DNA from: Adineta steineri | Taxonomy: Eukaryota > Rotifera > Eurotatoria > Adinetida > Adinetidae | NCBI GenBank assembly: GCA_905250115.1 | Contig: CAJNOI010000086.1 | Coordinates: forward strand, 44,801 to 108,800 | Direction of reading: 5' to 3' | Length of the DNA stretch: 64,000 nucleotides | Part shown: one piece after another, positions 11,056 to 21,545 of the stretch | How positions within the stretch are numbered: the stretch's first letter is position 1 | Layout: each line of letters opens with the position of its first letter | Translations under genes and position numbers: made by a program | The notes under the pieces: generated by a model | What the model was told of the DNA's origin: nothing | Databases searched by the model: none | The model's input: only the letters and a program-made list of their open reading frames with translations

Positions 11056-11562
11056 TAGAGCCCATCGGGTCCGACCCGGACCCGGACCCAGACCCGGACC
11101 CGCCCGGGTCCGGGTCGGGTCCGGTTCTTAAAAATTTGTTTTTACCGGGTCCGGGTCCGGGTCCGGGTCTCGAAGCTTTTTATGACCGGGTCCGGATAAA
11201 AAGAAATATATTATCGACATGATATTTTTATACTGCTCGGTGAACATGAGAATGCCATTTTGGATTTGAAAACTGGTTAATAGGTTTTTAGAAAACTAAA
11301 TCAAAGACCTTTTTTTTTTGCTACTTAGTTTTGGTTTTTGGATAGTTAAGACTAAAAAATTTTTTAAAGGTACAGCTCGAGTTCAGACTAGTGCTCGTCG
11401 AAATCGGGTCCAACCCGGACCCGGACCGGGCATCGGGTCCGGGTCCGGGTCTACCGTAATTTTTTTGAACGGGTCCGGGTCGGGTCCGGGTCCAAAAAAT
11501 ATTTATTGGGCGGGTCCGGGTCCGGGTCCGGGTCCAAAAAAACGTGGACCCGATGGGCTCTA
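11056..11562. mobile_element. Non-autonomous hAT-type element with GGGTCC arrays
   Basis: 507 bp with perfect 17-bp terminal inverted repeats starting TAGAGCCCATCGGGTCC, flanked by 8-bp duplications. An 8-bp duplication with TAGAG ends is the signature of the hAT superfamily. Inside each end are arrays of GGGTCC/GGACCC units (11071-11190 and 11400-11545), strongly GC-rich against the AT-rich host. These are likely subterminal transposase-binding repeats. The centre is AT-rich with no transposase, so movement would need an hAT transposase from elsewhere. Open frames encoding PDPDPDP or GPGPG repeats here are products of the arrays, not genes. Confidence 0.9.
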
Positions 11563-11570
11563 GCTGGTGG
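11563..11570. repeat. 8-bp target duplication of hAT element, right
   Basis: GCTGGTGG, identical to 11048-11055. Confidence 0.9.
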
Positions 11571-12133
11571 TGAATAAATAGATGTTATTGTATATGTTTT
11601 GTTGTTAATCATTATTGATGCTGCAACAATATTTTTCGTTTGTTTACAATCAACATTTATTGGGTTTAAATTTTTGTCAATCGCTAGTACTACACCACCA
11701 TGAGCATTAGTGCCTTCAGTTTTAAATACTTTATATGAAAAGAGTGCTTTTTCGATTATTTTTATTGGAACTATTGCTCCTAATTCATTTAATGTTATTA
11801 TTGCCGGTTTATATTTTTCCACCATGTCGATAAGATCACATTTATTCGAATGGTAATATCGGATATTATAATGGAGAATATTAAGATTAATAGATTCTAA
11901 TGCAGGTTGTTGATGTTGTTGTGACCATACATTAAATAGTTCAGATCTTGAGCACGTCCAACACCATTCTTTAATTATTTCGTAACTCATTTTTATTATT
12001 CTTTCTGTAAAACCAGCTGAGAGTGTATTAAATTTCTGTATCAGTTCATTGCATTTGTATATATTGAATTGCTTCATTTTATTGTGTTCTATTGGTTTGA
12101 TCTAAAAATGTATGAGTCAAATTTCTTACCTGT

Positions 12134-13516
12134 CTATTTTGATTGAATTTGGTGTTCTGATGTATGGATCGATTGGAATGCCTTTATTTTATCTTTATGC
12201 TCTGGTATGTTGTCGACTATTTTAGATAATTCAATTATCGCTGGTATGATACTTTCTTGAATTTGATTTTCAATATTGAGTAATTTGTCATTATTTGCAT
12301 TCATCTTTTTAGTTACTTCTGTAATTTGTATTGATATTGATGTAATAAAGCTTGATAGTTGTTGATTGATTGAACTTGATAAAGCCATCATCAACTGTTC
12401 AATATTTTCGTTTCCACCTGATGATCTTGATTTAGCGATAGCACTATATGATTGATTCGTTGTTGTTCTACTTGGAGAAATTGTAGCGTTGAGACACATA
12501 TTTGTTGCTGCTTTATTTGAGTTGTTCATGAGGTGTGGAAATGTATTTGGATCATGATTGTATCGTGTTTGATATTGTTGTTGTTTTATAAGTAGTTGAG
12601 CTTGATTTACTTTCTGTTGCTCAGCAATTTGTTTTCTTCTTTGTTGGACTACCGGGCATGCTGGATGTCCGGGAAAATGCTGTTGTTCACAATTTGCACA
12701 CTTGATGTCATTATTGCATCCACCTTCTAAAGAATGCTGTTGACCACATCTAAAGCAAACAGGAGGACTAGTGCATTGACTGGTGAAGTGATCATGTTTG
12801 AAACATTTACGACACTTATTAACTTTAATTGGTGCAAAGTATGGTCGAACATAAAGTTTCATATAATTTATATCAATTTCACCTTGTTTAATAAAATAAT
12901 TAGCTTGTTTCGAGGAATTGAAGTCAGCTCGTACGATGTTCATTGAGCGACCATCGCGAGTTACAAACCGAGTTAATTTAATTAACGATGAATATTTTTC
13001 ACGTAAATCATCTGTTACTTCAGTTTCATTCCATGTAATTTGAAAATCTTTAATAACGATAGAATATGCTTCTGGTAGAATTTTTGGAAATTTAATCGTG
13101 TACTCGGCGCCATTAATAGTGGTTGGCCATTTGTCTTTATCCAGTAATTCATCAAGAGTTGTGATGTTTCGTGCAAAGATAAGTAATACATTCTTAAATC
13201 CATATCTGCCGATAACATCAAGTTTCTTCGTGTTCTTCGTCTCCCATTCTTTAATTAGTTCTTGAATTAATTTTCTATCATTATTATTGTTCATAGATTT
13301 GAATTCAATGGTAATTGGTGGAAAGTCATTTTGTTGAATTGATTGTCTTTGATTATGCGAGATCTTATCGTTTGATATTAGGTTTTCTTGATAAATTATG
13401 CGTGTTTGAGATTCAGTTGTATTATCATCCGCGGCCCGAAGCCGTTTGTTAGCTCCTGGTGTTTGAAAACCAGGTTTTAAACACGGATTTGAGGATGAAT
13501 CATCATTAAAATCCAT
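12134..13516 (-). CDS. LINE ORF1: zinc-knuckle Gag-like protein
   Basis: 460 residues, ATG start (MDFNDD), intact. An RRM-like middle region (about 85-225) leads into three CCHC-type zinc knuckles: CRKCFKHDHFTSQC, CFRCGQQHSLEGGC and CANCEQQHFPGHPAC (about 235-290). Then comes a Gln-rich stretch and a C-terminal helical region that could be a coiled coil. In Jockey/I-type LINEs this protein binds the element RNA and carries it to the nucleus. It lies 56 bp upstream of ORF2 on the same strand. Confidence 0.85.
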   Translation of the reverse strand: MDFNDDSSSNPCLKPGFQTPGANKRLRAADDNTTESQTRIIYQENLISNDKISHNQRQSIQQNDFPPITIEFKSMNNNNDRKLIQELIKEWETKNTKKLDVIGRYGFKNVLLIFARNITTLDELLDKDKWPTTINGAEYTIKFPKILPEAYSIVIKDFQITWNETEVTDDLREKYSSLIKLTRFVTRDGRSMNIVRADFNSSKQANYFIKQGEIDINYMKLYVRPYFAPIKVNKCRKCFKHDHFTSQCTSPPVCFRCGQQHSLEGGCNNDIKCANCEQQHFPGHPACPVVQQRRKQIAEQQKVNQAQLLIKQQQYQTRYNHDPNTFPHLMNNSNKAATNMCLNATISPSRTTTNQSYSAIAKSRSSGGNENIEQLMMALSSSINQQLSSFITSISIQITEVTKKMNANNDKLLNIENQIQESIIPAIIELSKIVDNIPEHKDKIKAFQSIHTSEHQIQSK

Positions 13517-13599
13517 GTAATACTTTGACAGTTGAGAAAGAGCGACAAGATATAAGGAATATAATACGTCTTATCACTATACTTGTAAGAGGAGGAATG

Positions 13600-13615
13600 A
13601 TAGATCACCCAATAT
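13600..13615. repeat. Target-site duplication of the LINE, 5' side
   Basis: ATAGATCACCCAATAT, identical to 8344-8359; it fixes the 5' end of the element at 13599. Confidence 0.85.
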
Positions 13616-14041
13616 CTACTAACATAACAGATTAAAAATAAAGTACTTCTATTCTCTCATAGAATCAATGATAAATGTAATGCAAAATTGGAAAAAATTG
13701 ATAAAAAATACCACTCTCTTGCAAAAAAATGAGAGATTTGACAACATGTTGATTATTAGCTTTAGATTATTTTTAATTGAAATTTTACCAAAAAATCTTT
13801 AGAAAAAATAAAGACAATCGAATTCAAAACTTTCGTCTGAAAAACTTTTTATATAGATGTTTTCTTTAATTTGAAATTGTCTTGAGTTCTGTAGCGCTTT
13901 CAATACTGTCAGTTTATAGATTTGAATGAAGATTTATATTTCTTTTAAAAATGTATTTACGTTAAAATTAATTGTATGAGTTAAATTTTAGTTGTAGAAC
14001 ATACAAAGAATGTTATAAGAATATAAACATCAACTATATCT

Positions 14042-14140
14042 CGAGGGTATGGGTGTGGGTGTGGGTATAGGTATGGGTGTAGACGTGAAAGATTCTAATG
14101 ACACACCCACCTCACCCGTCCACCTTCACCCATACCCGCG
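14042..14140. repeat. Telomere-like hairpin H4 with G-quadruplex motif
   Basis: The longest left arm in the window: four GGG runs with 3-nt loops at 14045-14065 (GGGTAT, GGGTGT, GGGTGT, GGG), then GGTATGGGTGTAGACGTG. The right side carries CACACCCACCTCACCCG and TTCACCCATACCCGCG. It lies in a gene-free stretch (13616-14361) that otherwise holds nothing I recognise. Confidence 0.7.
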
Positions 14141-14361
14141 ATTTCCAGGTTTTGATATGGATACTGGCATCATCTCAATCCACACTCACACCTACATCGC
14201 TTAATAGCAAGAAGGTAGCACAATGAAACATCCTTTAAATACATTGGTTGCATGGAGCATAGCAATAGGATATGTATTTTATAAATATTAAATGAAAAAC
14301 TATTTCATGAATAAAAAAAACTGTTGTTGTTTTTATATATAATCGCTTGTCTTTCTGAACA

Positions 14362-16057
14362 TTATAAAGATATATTTAGTTCTGGATTAGTTTGTAATAC
14401 TACTTCGAAGCATTTCTTTCCTTCATCACCGATTTTATTAAGTTCGAGGACAAGTGTTTTGAGTGTCTATATGAAATAGTGAGTGTATAATACGATGAGA
14501 AATTTGGGAAAGTATTACTTTATTTTGTTGTAAAGCACTAGCAAAATGCTGTGCTCCTTGTAGACCGATTTTATTTCTTTGGAAATCTAATATAGTCAGT
14601 GTCTGTATGAAATAATGAGCGAGTAATAGGGCAGATAGAGAAAGTTACTTTGTTTTTTTGTAGCGCATTGGCAAGATGTTTTGCTCCTTGGTAATTGATA
14701 AGGTTGGTTCCGAGATACAATGTAGTCAGTGTCTACATAAAATAGTTAGTAAACGATAGGAATGGTGGGTGGTAGATAGAATGTTACGTTGTTTTCTTGC
14801 AGCGCTTTAGCAAGATGTTGTGCTCCTTGATCACCGATTTGATTAGTTCCTAGGTCAAGTGTGGTAAGTGTCTATGTAGAGTAGTGATAAGGTGAGCAAG
14901 TTAGAAGGAATGTTACTTTATTTTGTTGTAAAGCATTGGCAATATACTGTGCTCCTTGATCACTGATTTCGTTGTCCCCGAGATCAAGTGTAATGAGTGT
15001 CTATGTAAATAGTGACATGATGAGAAGATAAAGACTAAGAGATGTTACTTTGTTTTTTTGTAGCGCATTGGCAAAATGTTTTGCTCCTTGATCACCGATT
15101 TGATTGTAATAGAGGTAGAGTGTGGTGAGTGTCTATGTAAAATAGTGAGGTAATGATCGAAATGAAAGATTGTAGAGAAAATATTACTTCGTTTTGTTGT
15201 AGAGCATTTGCAAGATATTTTGCTCCTTGGGGTCCAATTTGATTTTGAAGTAGGTGAAGTACCGTGAGTGCCTGCATGAAATGGTAAGTGAGTGATAGCA
15301 TGAAAAGATTGAGTGGATGTTACTTTATTTTGTTGTAGAGCATTGCCAAGATGCTGTGCTCCTTGCTCACCGATTTGATTGCGATGAAGGTCAAGACTGT
15401 TGAGTGTCTGCGTGAAATAGTAAGCGAATGATAGGATGAGAAGGTTGGAAAGGATATTACATTGTTTTCTTGCAGAGAATTTGCAATATATTATGCTCCT
15501 TCATCACCGATTTCATTGCCTCCAAGACTCAATATGGTGAGTGTCTATGTGAAACAATTTGTGAGTAATACAATAACAAGATTAGAAATATATTACTTTA
15601 TTTCGTCGTATAGCATTAGCAATATATTTTGCTAATTGATCGTCGATTATGTCGTTACTAATGTCTAGTTTGGTCAATGTCTATGTGAAATAGTAAAGAT
15701 ATTAAAACGATTTTACAGTTTACAACGGTTTTTTTTGGACTATCGAAAGCATCTTCGGATTGATAGAGTTTCTATAGTTCAGTAGTTTAATTTCATGCAT
15801 TTATGTAAAGTGAAGAATAAGTGATTTGCAACAAAGCATTAAAACTATTCTATTTAACTAAATAGTTTGAGACCATCAAAAGTGAACATTTTGAAGATGT
15901 TTACCTGATATTGATGATAGGTATCCAGAATTGTATTGATACGTATACAAACATTTTGCATAGAACATAATAGACGTACATCGTTAAGATTATTCAGGAT
16001 TCGGTAGACAAGTTCTACCGGCAATGTAAGAAGTGATGGTTTGATTTTATCAGACAT
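14362..16057 (-). pseudogene. F-box/LRR gene, one exon per repeat, with a stop in one exon
   Basis: Twelve exons, all joined in phase 0 by 46-55-bp introns in the LRR part. Exon 1 (15905-16057): MSDKIKPSLLTLPVELVYRILNNL, an F-box-like start, 51 codons. Exon 2: 15724-15771. Nine exons of exactly 84 bp, each one 28-residue RNI-type LRR (TLTTLDLGTNQIGDQGAQHL-like): 15597-15680, 15461-15544, 15324-15407, 15188-15271, 15049-15132, 14917-15000, 14788-14871, 14649-14732, 14519-14602. Last exon 14362-14466, stop TAA. Full reading 353 residues. In the exon 15461-15544 the usual CAA codon is TAA (15491-15493). The gene is therefore broken unless that exon is skipped, which would keep the frame. F-box proteins recruit substrates to SCF ubiquitin ligases. 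Confidence 0.8.
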
Positions 16058-16736
16058 TAATGAAAAACGTTGAAACGTATGTAAGTGAGTTTCTTGTGTT
16101 TGTGCAATGACTTTTTTGGGTAAAGAAAAAAAATAGGTGATGTTGATAATAAAATGTAAAGGTGTCCTGTTAACAGCTACAATTTATCTTTTTTTTTGTT
16201 GACTTTATCATCACATGGCGTAATATAGGTGTAAATAACACTAGAGTTACCGTTTTCGTTCTTTCGAAAGGATATATGGAATACAATAAGGTTTTCTTTT
16301 CTTGAACAGCTCATTTGATCCAAAATAGTGTTTTTCTATTATTTTTCTTCACTTGATATGTTTTGTTAGATTTCTTTTTCAAATTAAATGTATAGTTCGA
16401 AAAAAAACATACAAAACATTTAGAAAAATTTATTCGATGAACAAAAAAGAGTATCACACAAGAACGATTTTAAGAATAAGAGTGATGATGAAAGTGAACA
16501 TAACAGTGCAATTGGATGTATGAGAGATTGATATATCATTCATCTGGAGAGTGCTGATCAATATTTAATCTTTATCTACATAAAAACATTCTTTCATTGA
16601 ATAAATATCACAAATTCTTTTTCGGTTTTTTCTACTACCGAGTGATGGTTTTGTTATCATTGAATCTCTATACGTTTATGTTTATAAAAGTAGATAAGGT
16701 GGTATTCATTTCAACCACAAACGCCTATTCGACGAG
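16058..16736. other. Intergenic, divergent 5' flanks
   Basis: Lies between the starts of the minus-strand F-box/LRR gene and the plus-strand B-box-NHL gene, so both promoters must be here. AT-rich; no clear element seen. Confidence 0.4.
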
Positions 16737-18428
16737 ATGGCAATGGCAAACAACAAAACACAATGTTTCACATGTAATAAAGAAAAAATCACATATCCTT
16801 GTGAAGGATGTTCAAAAAGATTTTGTTTAATACATTTAACTGAACATCAACAAATATTAAATCAGGAATTAAATCATATTATTAATGATTATGATCAATT
16901 TAAACAGACAATTAATGAACAAAAACAAAATCTACAAAATCACTCATTAATAGAACAAATTGATGAATGGGAAAGAAACTCAATCGAAATAATTCGACAA
17001 AAAGCACAAGATTGTAGAAAATCTCTCATTGAATCATCACAGACATTTATTAATGAGATTGAAATGAAATTTGATGATTTATCTGAACAAATAAAACAAA
17101 TATATAACAAAAATGAATTTAATGAAATTAATTTAGAATATTTAACAAATCAATTAATAGAAATTACACAAGAATTAAATAATCCATTAAATATTTTTAT
17201 TCAACAAGGTTCACAACCATTTATTAGTGATATTTCCATTATTTTATCAAAAAGTAAGTTTTTCAGAACTAATTTCTAAAAGAAAAATTCTACCGAAAAA
17301 GAGAAAAAACAATTGAGAATATTATTGATTTGTGTATTAGTTAAATCAAAAAAAAATAGTATTAATAGGAATAGAAAATAAAATTTATTCATAAGTAAAT
17401 AATTAAGGGTGGGGTGTGAATGAAATCGAATAACTGCACCCACCCATACCCTCAAATATTCAGTAATTAATTTCATTTAAAATCAATCTTTTTTTTTTCT
17501 TCGATGAAAAATAACTTTTCTTTGTCTAGAACCAAAATGGAATAAATGGAAACAAGATGCCATCACTGTGGCTGGTGGAAATGGAAAAGGACCGGAATTA
17601 AATCAACTCAATCGCCCTGCAGAAATCTTTATTGATGAAAAGAAAAATATTTTCATTGCTGATCAGGATAATCATCGTATTGTTGAATGGAAGTACGACG
17701 CAAAAGAAGGACAAATCATTGCAGGTGGAAATGGCCAAGGAATTCGAATGGATCAATTGAATTGTCCAACAGATATGATTGTTGATCAACAAACTCATTC
17801 GATTATCATTGCTGACTGGAAGAACAGACGAGTGATTCAATGGCTGAATCAAAAGCAACAAATTCTGATTGAGAATATTCACTGTTATAGCTTGATAATG
17901 GATAAACATGGTTTTCTTTATGTTTCTGATGAGAAGAAGAATGAAGTGAGACGATGGAAAATGGGAGAATATAACAATGAAGGAATTGTAGTGGCAGGTG
18001 GAAATGGAAAAGGAGATCAACTCAATCGACTTAGTTTTCCTGGTTTTATCTTTGTCGACGAAGATCAGTCTGTTTATGTATCAGATAGAGACAATCATCG
18101 TGTGATGAAATGGAGAAAAGATGCAAGAGAAGGAATAGTTGTGGCTGGAGGAAATGGTCAAGGAGCAAATCTCAATCAATTGTTTTTTCTCGAAGGAGTC
18201 ATTGTTGATCATTTGGGTCAAATCTATGTGGCGGATTTAGGGAATCATCGAATAATGCGTTGGTGTGAAGGAAAAAAAGAAGGTGAAATTGTTGTTGGTG
18301 GAAATGGTGAAGGAAATCAATCAAATCAATTGAATAGTCCCACTGGTCTATCTTTTGATGATGAAGGAAATCTTTATGTTGCTGATTATCGTAATCATCG
18401 AATTCAAAAATTTGGAATAACTTTGTGA
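16737..18428 (+). CDS. B-box, coiled-coil, NHL-repeat protein (TRIM-NHL-like)
   Basis: Two exons, 471 residues. Exon 1 16737-17253, ATG start MAMANNKTQ. It has a B-box-like zinc site CFTCNKEKITYPCEGC, FCLIHLTEH (residues 9-37), then a Gln/Glu/Lys-rich coiled coil (about 38-165). The intron 17254-17529 (276 bp, GTAAGT...TCTAG, phase 1) carries hairpin H5. Exon 2 17530-18428 encodes six NHL blades, each starting near AGGNGKG and ending with YVADxxNHRIMRW; the third is degenerate (IENIHCYSLIMDKHGFLYVSD). NHL blades form a six-bladed propeller that binds protein or RNA; with the B-box and coiled coil this is the TRIM-NHL plan without a visible RING. The splice phase joins both parts cleanly. Confidence 0.85.
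17406..17456. repeat. Telomere-like hairpin H5, inside an intron
   Basis: Left AGGGTGGGGTGTG, right CACCCACCCATACCCTCAAA. It occupies part of the only long intron of the B-box-NHL gene; the introns of its neighbours are far shorter. Confidence 0.7.
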
Positions 18429-19009
18429 ATGAAACTTTGATTTTAAAACAAAGAAAAGAACTTTTTTTAAATAAAAAATCGAATAAATTTTGAAAAAGAA
18501 ATTATTTGATAATTTTGATTAAAAAATTCAAATAAATAAACGTTAAATTCGTTGTATTTTGTTGAATTTTTAGAAGAAAAGAAAAGAATTCTTTAACTTG
18601 AATTGAATTGAAATAAAAGCTCTTTGAAAAGAAGATTGTATATTTCATAAAATTTGAGCATTGCTCAAACATTGAAAAAAAGTAAATATTTTATGAAAAC
18701 CTGATAATAAAAATTGAAGTGCAATTGAATTTTGTTGAACCATTGAAACACACCCATTGCTTAAACGATAGTTGTTTTTTTCTTCATTCATATGCTGTCA
18801 AATACTTTACATCTATCAATATTGACAAAAGAAACGCATGCTTTGTCTTATCGTCTACTTTATTTTTCTTGATCGGCTCGACAACTTATTGGCTTTTCCA
18901 TTTCTGCATAGGTGGCGTCTTGGGCGGGTGAGTGTAGACATATATATTTATATGCTGTATATAGCATGAGCTGATTTAATGGTTTTTTCCATTTATTGTA
19001 GATTTTTCG

Positions 19010-19372
19010 ATGAGTTTTTTGGAAAATGATACGCCGAGCAAAGATGTTTCTCAGAAACTATTGCAGTATCTCGATATACTATATCTTGACGGCGTACCCA
19101 TAAATACTGTTACTAAATATAAGAAAGAAGTAACGATGTTCTTTCAGATGGTTGAAATCTATGCAGTGGATTATAAATATGATGGGTTGGAAACATTTAA
19201 AATGACGTACGATACCAACAACATTGCAATGGCTAATTGGACAGAAATTAAACAAATGTTGACTTGTCTCGCAAGAGCAGAAAGACTATCGTATTATAGC
19301 AATGCTCGTGCGATCGAAGATGGTCGTGTTCGACGGATACTTCTTCGCCTTAAACAATTTGTTGAACAATAA
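19010..19372 (+). CDS. Hypothetical protein, possibly a 3' exon
   Basis: 120 residues from ATG 19010 (MSFLEND), predicted mostly helical, with LRRILL-like basic C-terminus; no family recognised. A good acceptor (TTATTGTAG before 19002) lies just upstream, and a GTGAGT donor at 18928 could belong to an upstream exon. I could not find an in-frame first exon, so the ATG at 19010 may be the true start. The flanks 18429-19009 and 19373-19685 hold nothing else I recognise. Confidence 0.4.
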   Translation: MSFLENDTPSKDVSQKLLQYLDILYLDGVPINTVTKYKKEVTMFFQMVEIYAVDYKYDGLETFKMTYDTNNIAMANWTEIKQMLTCLARAERLSYYSNARAIEDGRVRRILLRLKQFVEQ

Positions 19373-19685
19373 ATTTTAAAAATTTCAATATCGTGCTTGA
19401 ACTATCTTGAAAGTATACATGAGTGTGAATAGAAATTTGTATGAATAAATACATTAAGCTTGTAGAAAGACAGATGTTGAAAAAGATTTCTATTTTTAGT
19501 GATATTTATTTTGAAAGAATATTTAAACAATATGAATATAAAGAAATTTCATGTTTTAAAAATGAATCACTTTTAGCATCGTATATACAATAGGTATCGA
19601 AGAAATTAAATGAATAATTAATATTTTATTTTGAATTATTTAAAATGAGAAAAAAAATTTCTAAAATATTTCATTGTAAAATTTT

Positions 19686-20745
19686 TTATGTTTGTTGAAT
19701 ATTTCGTCTTGTAATTAATGTCATTGCTATTTGTTGTTGTTGTATTGGTTCTACTCTATTGTTAAGACAACATAATCTTTTTATCTTTGTTACAATTTCA
19801 GGGAGACTAATTAAGCAAATAAATGGCATTAATAATGATACAAAATATGCTACATAAGCCAAATAAGTCATTGTAAAAACATATAGAAAGTATGGATCAA
19901 TCCAAGTTCGAATTAAGCCAAAGATGATTAATGGTAAATAAATACTTAGAAAAAGAAATGAAATTGAGAAAAGTTGAATAGAAAGTTTACGAGTAGTACG
20001 CCAAGTATTACCACGTTTCATTTTATATTTTCGATAAATTACTCGTAGAAGAAGAATAATATTGAAAATAACAGTTAATACAATCGGTATGAATGAGCTA
20101 ACTATCCAATCGATTGTACCAATCATTTCATCATATAGATAACATGCACCAAAACACCACAATTGAGTATAATCAAATTGTTGTTGACATGGATAAAAGA
20201 AAATAAGTACAAAATACCAGATAGATAATAAAATAGGTGGTAAAAAAATAGGTATATAATGTTTGAGATAAGACTTCATAAAATGTTTATAAAATATGAA
20301 AATATATCTTTGAATTGATGCTATTGCCATCATCCATACACTTGACGCAAAAAGAAGATAATTAATATAAATCCAATAAAGACAAAGCGAATAAGATGAT
20401 GGAATATGTTCACCAAAATAAAGATACACCAGAGTAATAGGTAATTCCATTGTTATTATTAGAAAATTACATATTAATAAACATATTACACTAAAACAAA
20501 AATTCTTCTTTATATTATTTAGAAAATAAGAAATCTAAGAAAAATACTTACGCATGATGATGTCGTTTTGTTTGTAATTCTCGTAAACGAGTAAAATAAA
20601 AGAATATAATCAAGTTGCAAATAATGGAAGGAATTTGACAACTAATCAAAATATTAAATTTAATTGATCGACTGAACGAACTTTCCAATGAAGGATAAGT
20701 ATTATCTTCATAATCGAAAGTTTCATTGTTATTATCAACTGACAT
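19686..20745 (-). CDS. Rhodopsin-like seven-transmembrane receptor (GPCR)
   Basis: Two exons: 20552-20745 (ATG, MSVDNNNETF, two N-glycosylation-type sites) and 19686-20490, separated by a 61-bp intron (GTAAGT...TTTTAG) whose splice completes an Ala codon inside TM2. 332 residues. Seven hydrophobic segments are visible. SIQRYIFIFY at the end of TM3 stands in place of DRY. A short cytoplasmic tail with CCLNNR follows TM7. The splice restores TM2 (VICLLICNFLIIT). This matches the large bdelloid families of class A-like orphan receptors; the ligand is unknown. Confidence 0.75.
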
Positions 20746-21294
20746 TTTTAATAGTCACTTTCACAATAATTAAAAGAATACTGATTTCACTTGTTTTGAA
20801 CTTCAAAAGCAGACGGTATATTCCCATCATGTTTTGATGTATTTTAATAATACGTTATGTTCGTCTGAGATTATAATTATGCATGATAAAATAGATTACT
20901 TACACATAGTTGCATTCACATATATTCATACTTTCTATTTATTAGAATGCTTTTGGAAAACAGATATTCACGTGATATTCTCTTTCTCAGGTTTACGATA
21001 TGAAATAATAATTAAATATTTTATTCAAATCCTATTTGAACCATTGGTGTCATGTCGAGCTCATATGTTAAACTTCCTTTGTAAAAATTTATCATGAATA
21101 ATATGTAATTATTTTTATATTCATCAACATAGAATTTCTGATTATGATTATCATGTATAGAGAATAGTTAGACAAAGGATGACATAAGATACAAATTTAT
21201 ACCTAGAATTATATTCTATTGAAAAATCTATTAATTATATCAGTGTGAAAAATTGTCTGAGAGATATTCTCTAGACTGTAAGGATAGGATCGAA

Positions 21295-21375
21295 AATGTG
21301 AGTTATATTTTGATTCTCCCAACTAAGGTCGAAAGTAAAAATGTCGAAATATAAAAATATCGAAGAAAAAAAGTT
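21295..21375. repeat. Dispersed repeat, copy 1 (GTCGAAAGTAAAAAT type)
   Basis: TTGATTCTCCCAACTAAGG, then GTCGAAAGTAAAAATGTCG and further AAATATCGA units. A close relative lies at 53938-53990 (TGGATTCCCTCTAATAAT, GTCGAAAGTAAAAATATCG). In both places a telomere-like hairpin follows within 60-150 bp. Confidence 0.5.
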
Positions 21376-21441
21376 GAAATATGAAAATGATAAGACTTTG
21401 GGTGCTCGAAACAACTTAAGGGGAAAAATACAGAAAGGCGT

Positions 21442-21502
21442 TTGAGGATGGGTGTAAATACAGACATTCATCTATATTTAGTCACATCCTCACCCACACC
21501 CT
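21442..21502. repeat. Telomere-like hairpin H6
   Basis: Left TTTGAGGATGGGTG, right ACATCCTCACCCACACCCTAA. Confidence 0.6.
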
Positions 21503-21545
21503 AACATTAGATAAAATCAAATTATGTATTCTTCTTCTTTCTCAA

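Larger units (their letters stand above)
8560..12077 (-). pseudogene. LINE ORF2: endonuclease-reverse transcriptase, interrupted
   Basis: ATG at 12077 (MKQFN). The N-terminal APE endonuclease reads NIRYYHSN, then TLNELG (catalytic Glu) and SIYSPPA. The frame is then broken by the insert at 11056-11562 and resumes with IIAGDFNAKNYDWG (catalytic Asp/Asn). The reverse transcriptase follows: RPISLLPVLGKVYERL, VDFLQAFD (motif A), RGAPQGSVFG (motif B), YVDDL (motif C), and a C-terminal region with Cys/His residues. Insert plus one 8-bp duplication is 515 bp. Taking it out puts the two halves (frames offset by 2) back in one frame of about 1000 codons, so the insertion is the only visible lesion. 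The host element could not make this protein as it stands. Confidence 0.9.
8360..13599 (-). mobile_element. Full-length Jockey/I-type LINE with nested hAT element
   Basis: Minus-strand non-LTR retrotransposon between perfect 16-bp direct repeats (8344-8359 and 13600-13615). From its 5' end: an 83-bp leader, ORF1 (zinc-knuckle nucleic-acid-binding protein), a 56-bp spacer, ORF2 (APE-type endonuclease plus reverse transcriptase), then a ~200-bp 3' region. The 3' region holds an internal A-tract (8531-8552) and ends not in poly(A) but in a (TA)n run after AATAAA, as some I-type elements do. Without the 507-bp insert and its 8-bp duplication the element is about 4.7 kb. The perfect duplication and otherwise open frames mean the insertion is young. 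The clade is judged from the zinc knuckles, GDFNAKN and YVDD motifs and could be any of the Jockey/I/R1 group. Confidence 0.9.
20746..21545. other. Intergenic, with a dispersed repeat
   Basis: Upstream of the minus-strand GPCR. Contains the repeat at 21295-21375 and hairpin H6; no gene supported. Confidence 0.4.

Noticed and set aside
11019-11563. Open frames with PDPDPDP and GPGPGPG repeats as proteins
   Set aside because: They are translations of the GGGTCC arrays of the hAT-type insert, on both strands, with no other coding signal.
18719-18931. Open frame ending at a GTGAGT donor as exon 1 of the 19.0-kb gene
   Set aside because: Its phase does not fit the downstream frame, it has no ATG at its start, and the sequence is Phe/Leu/Cys-rich without a family.
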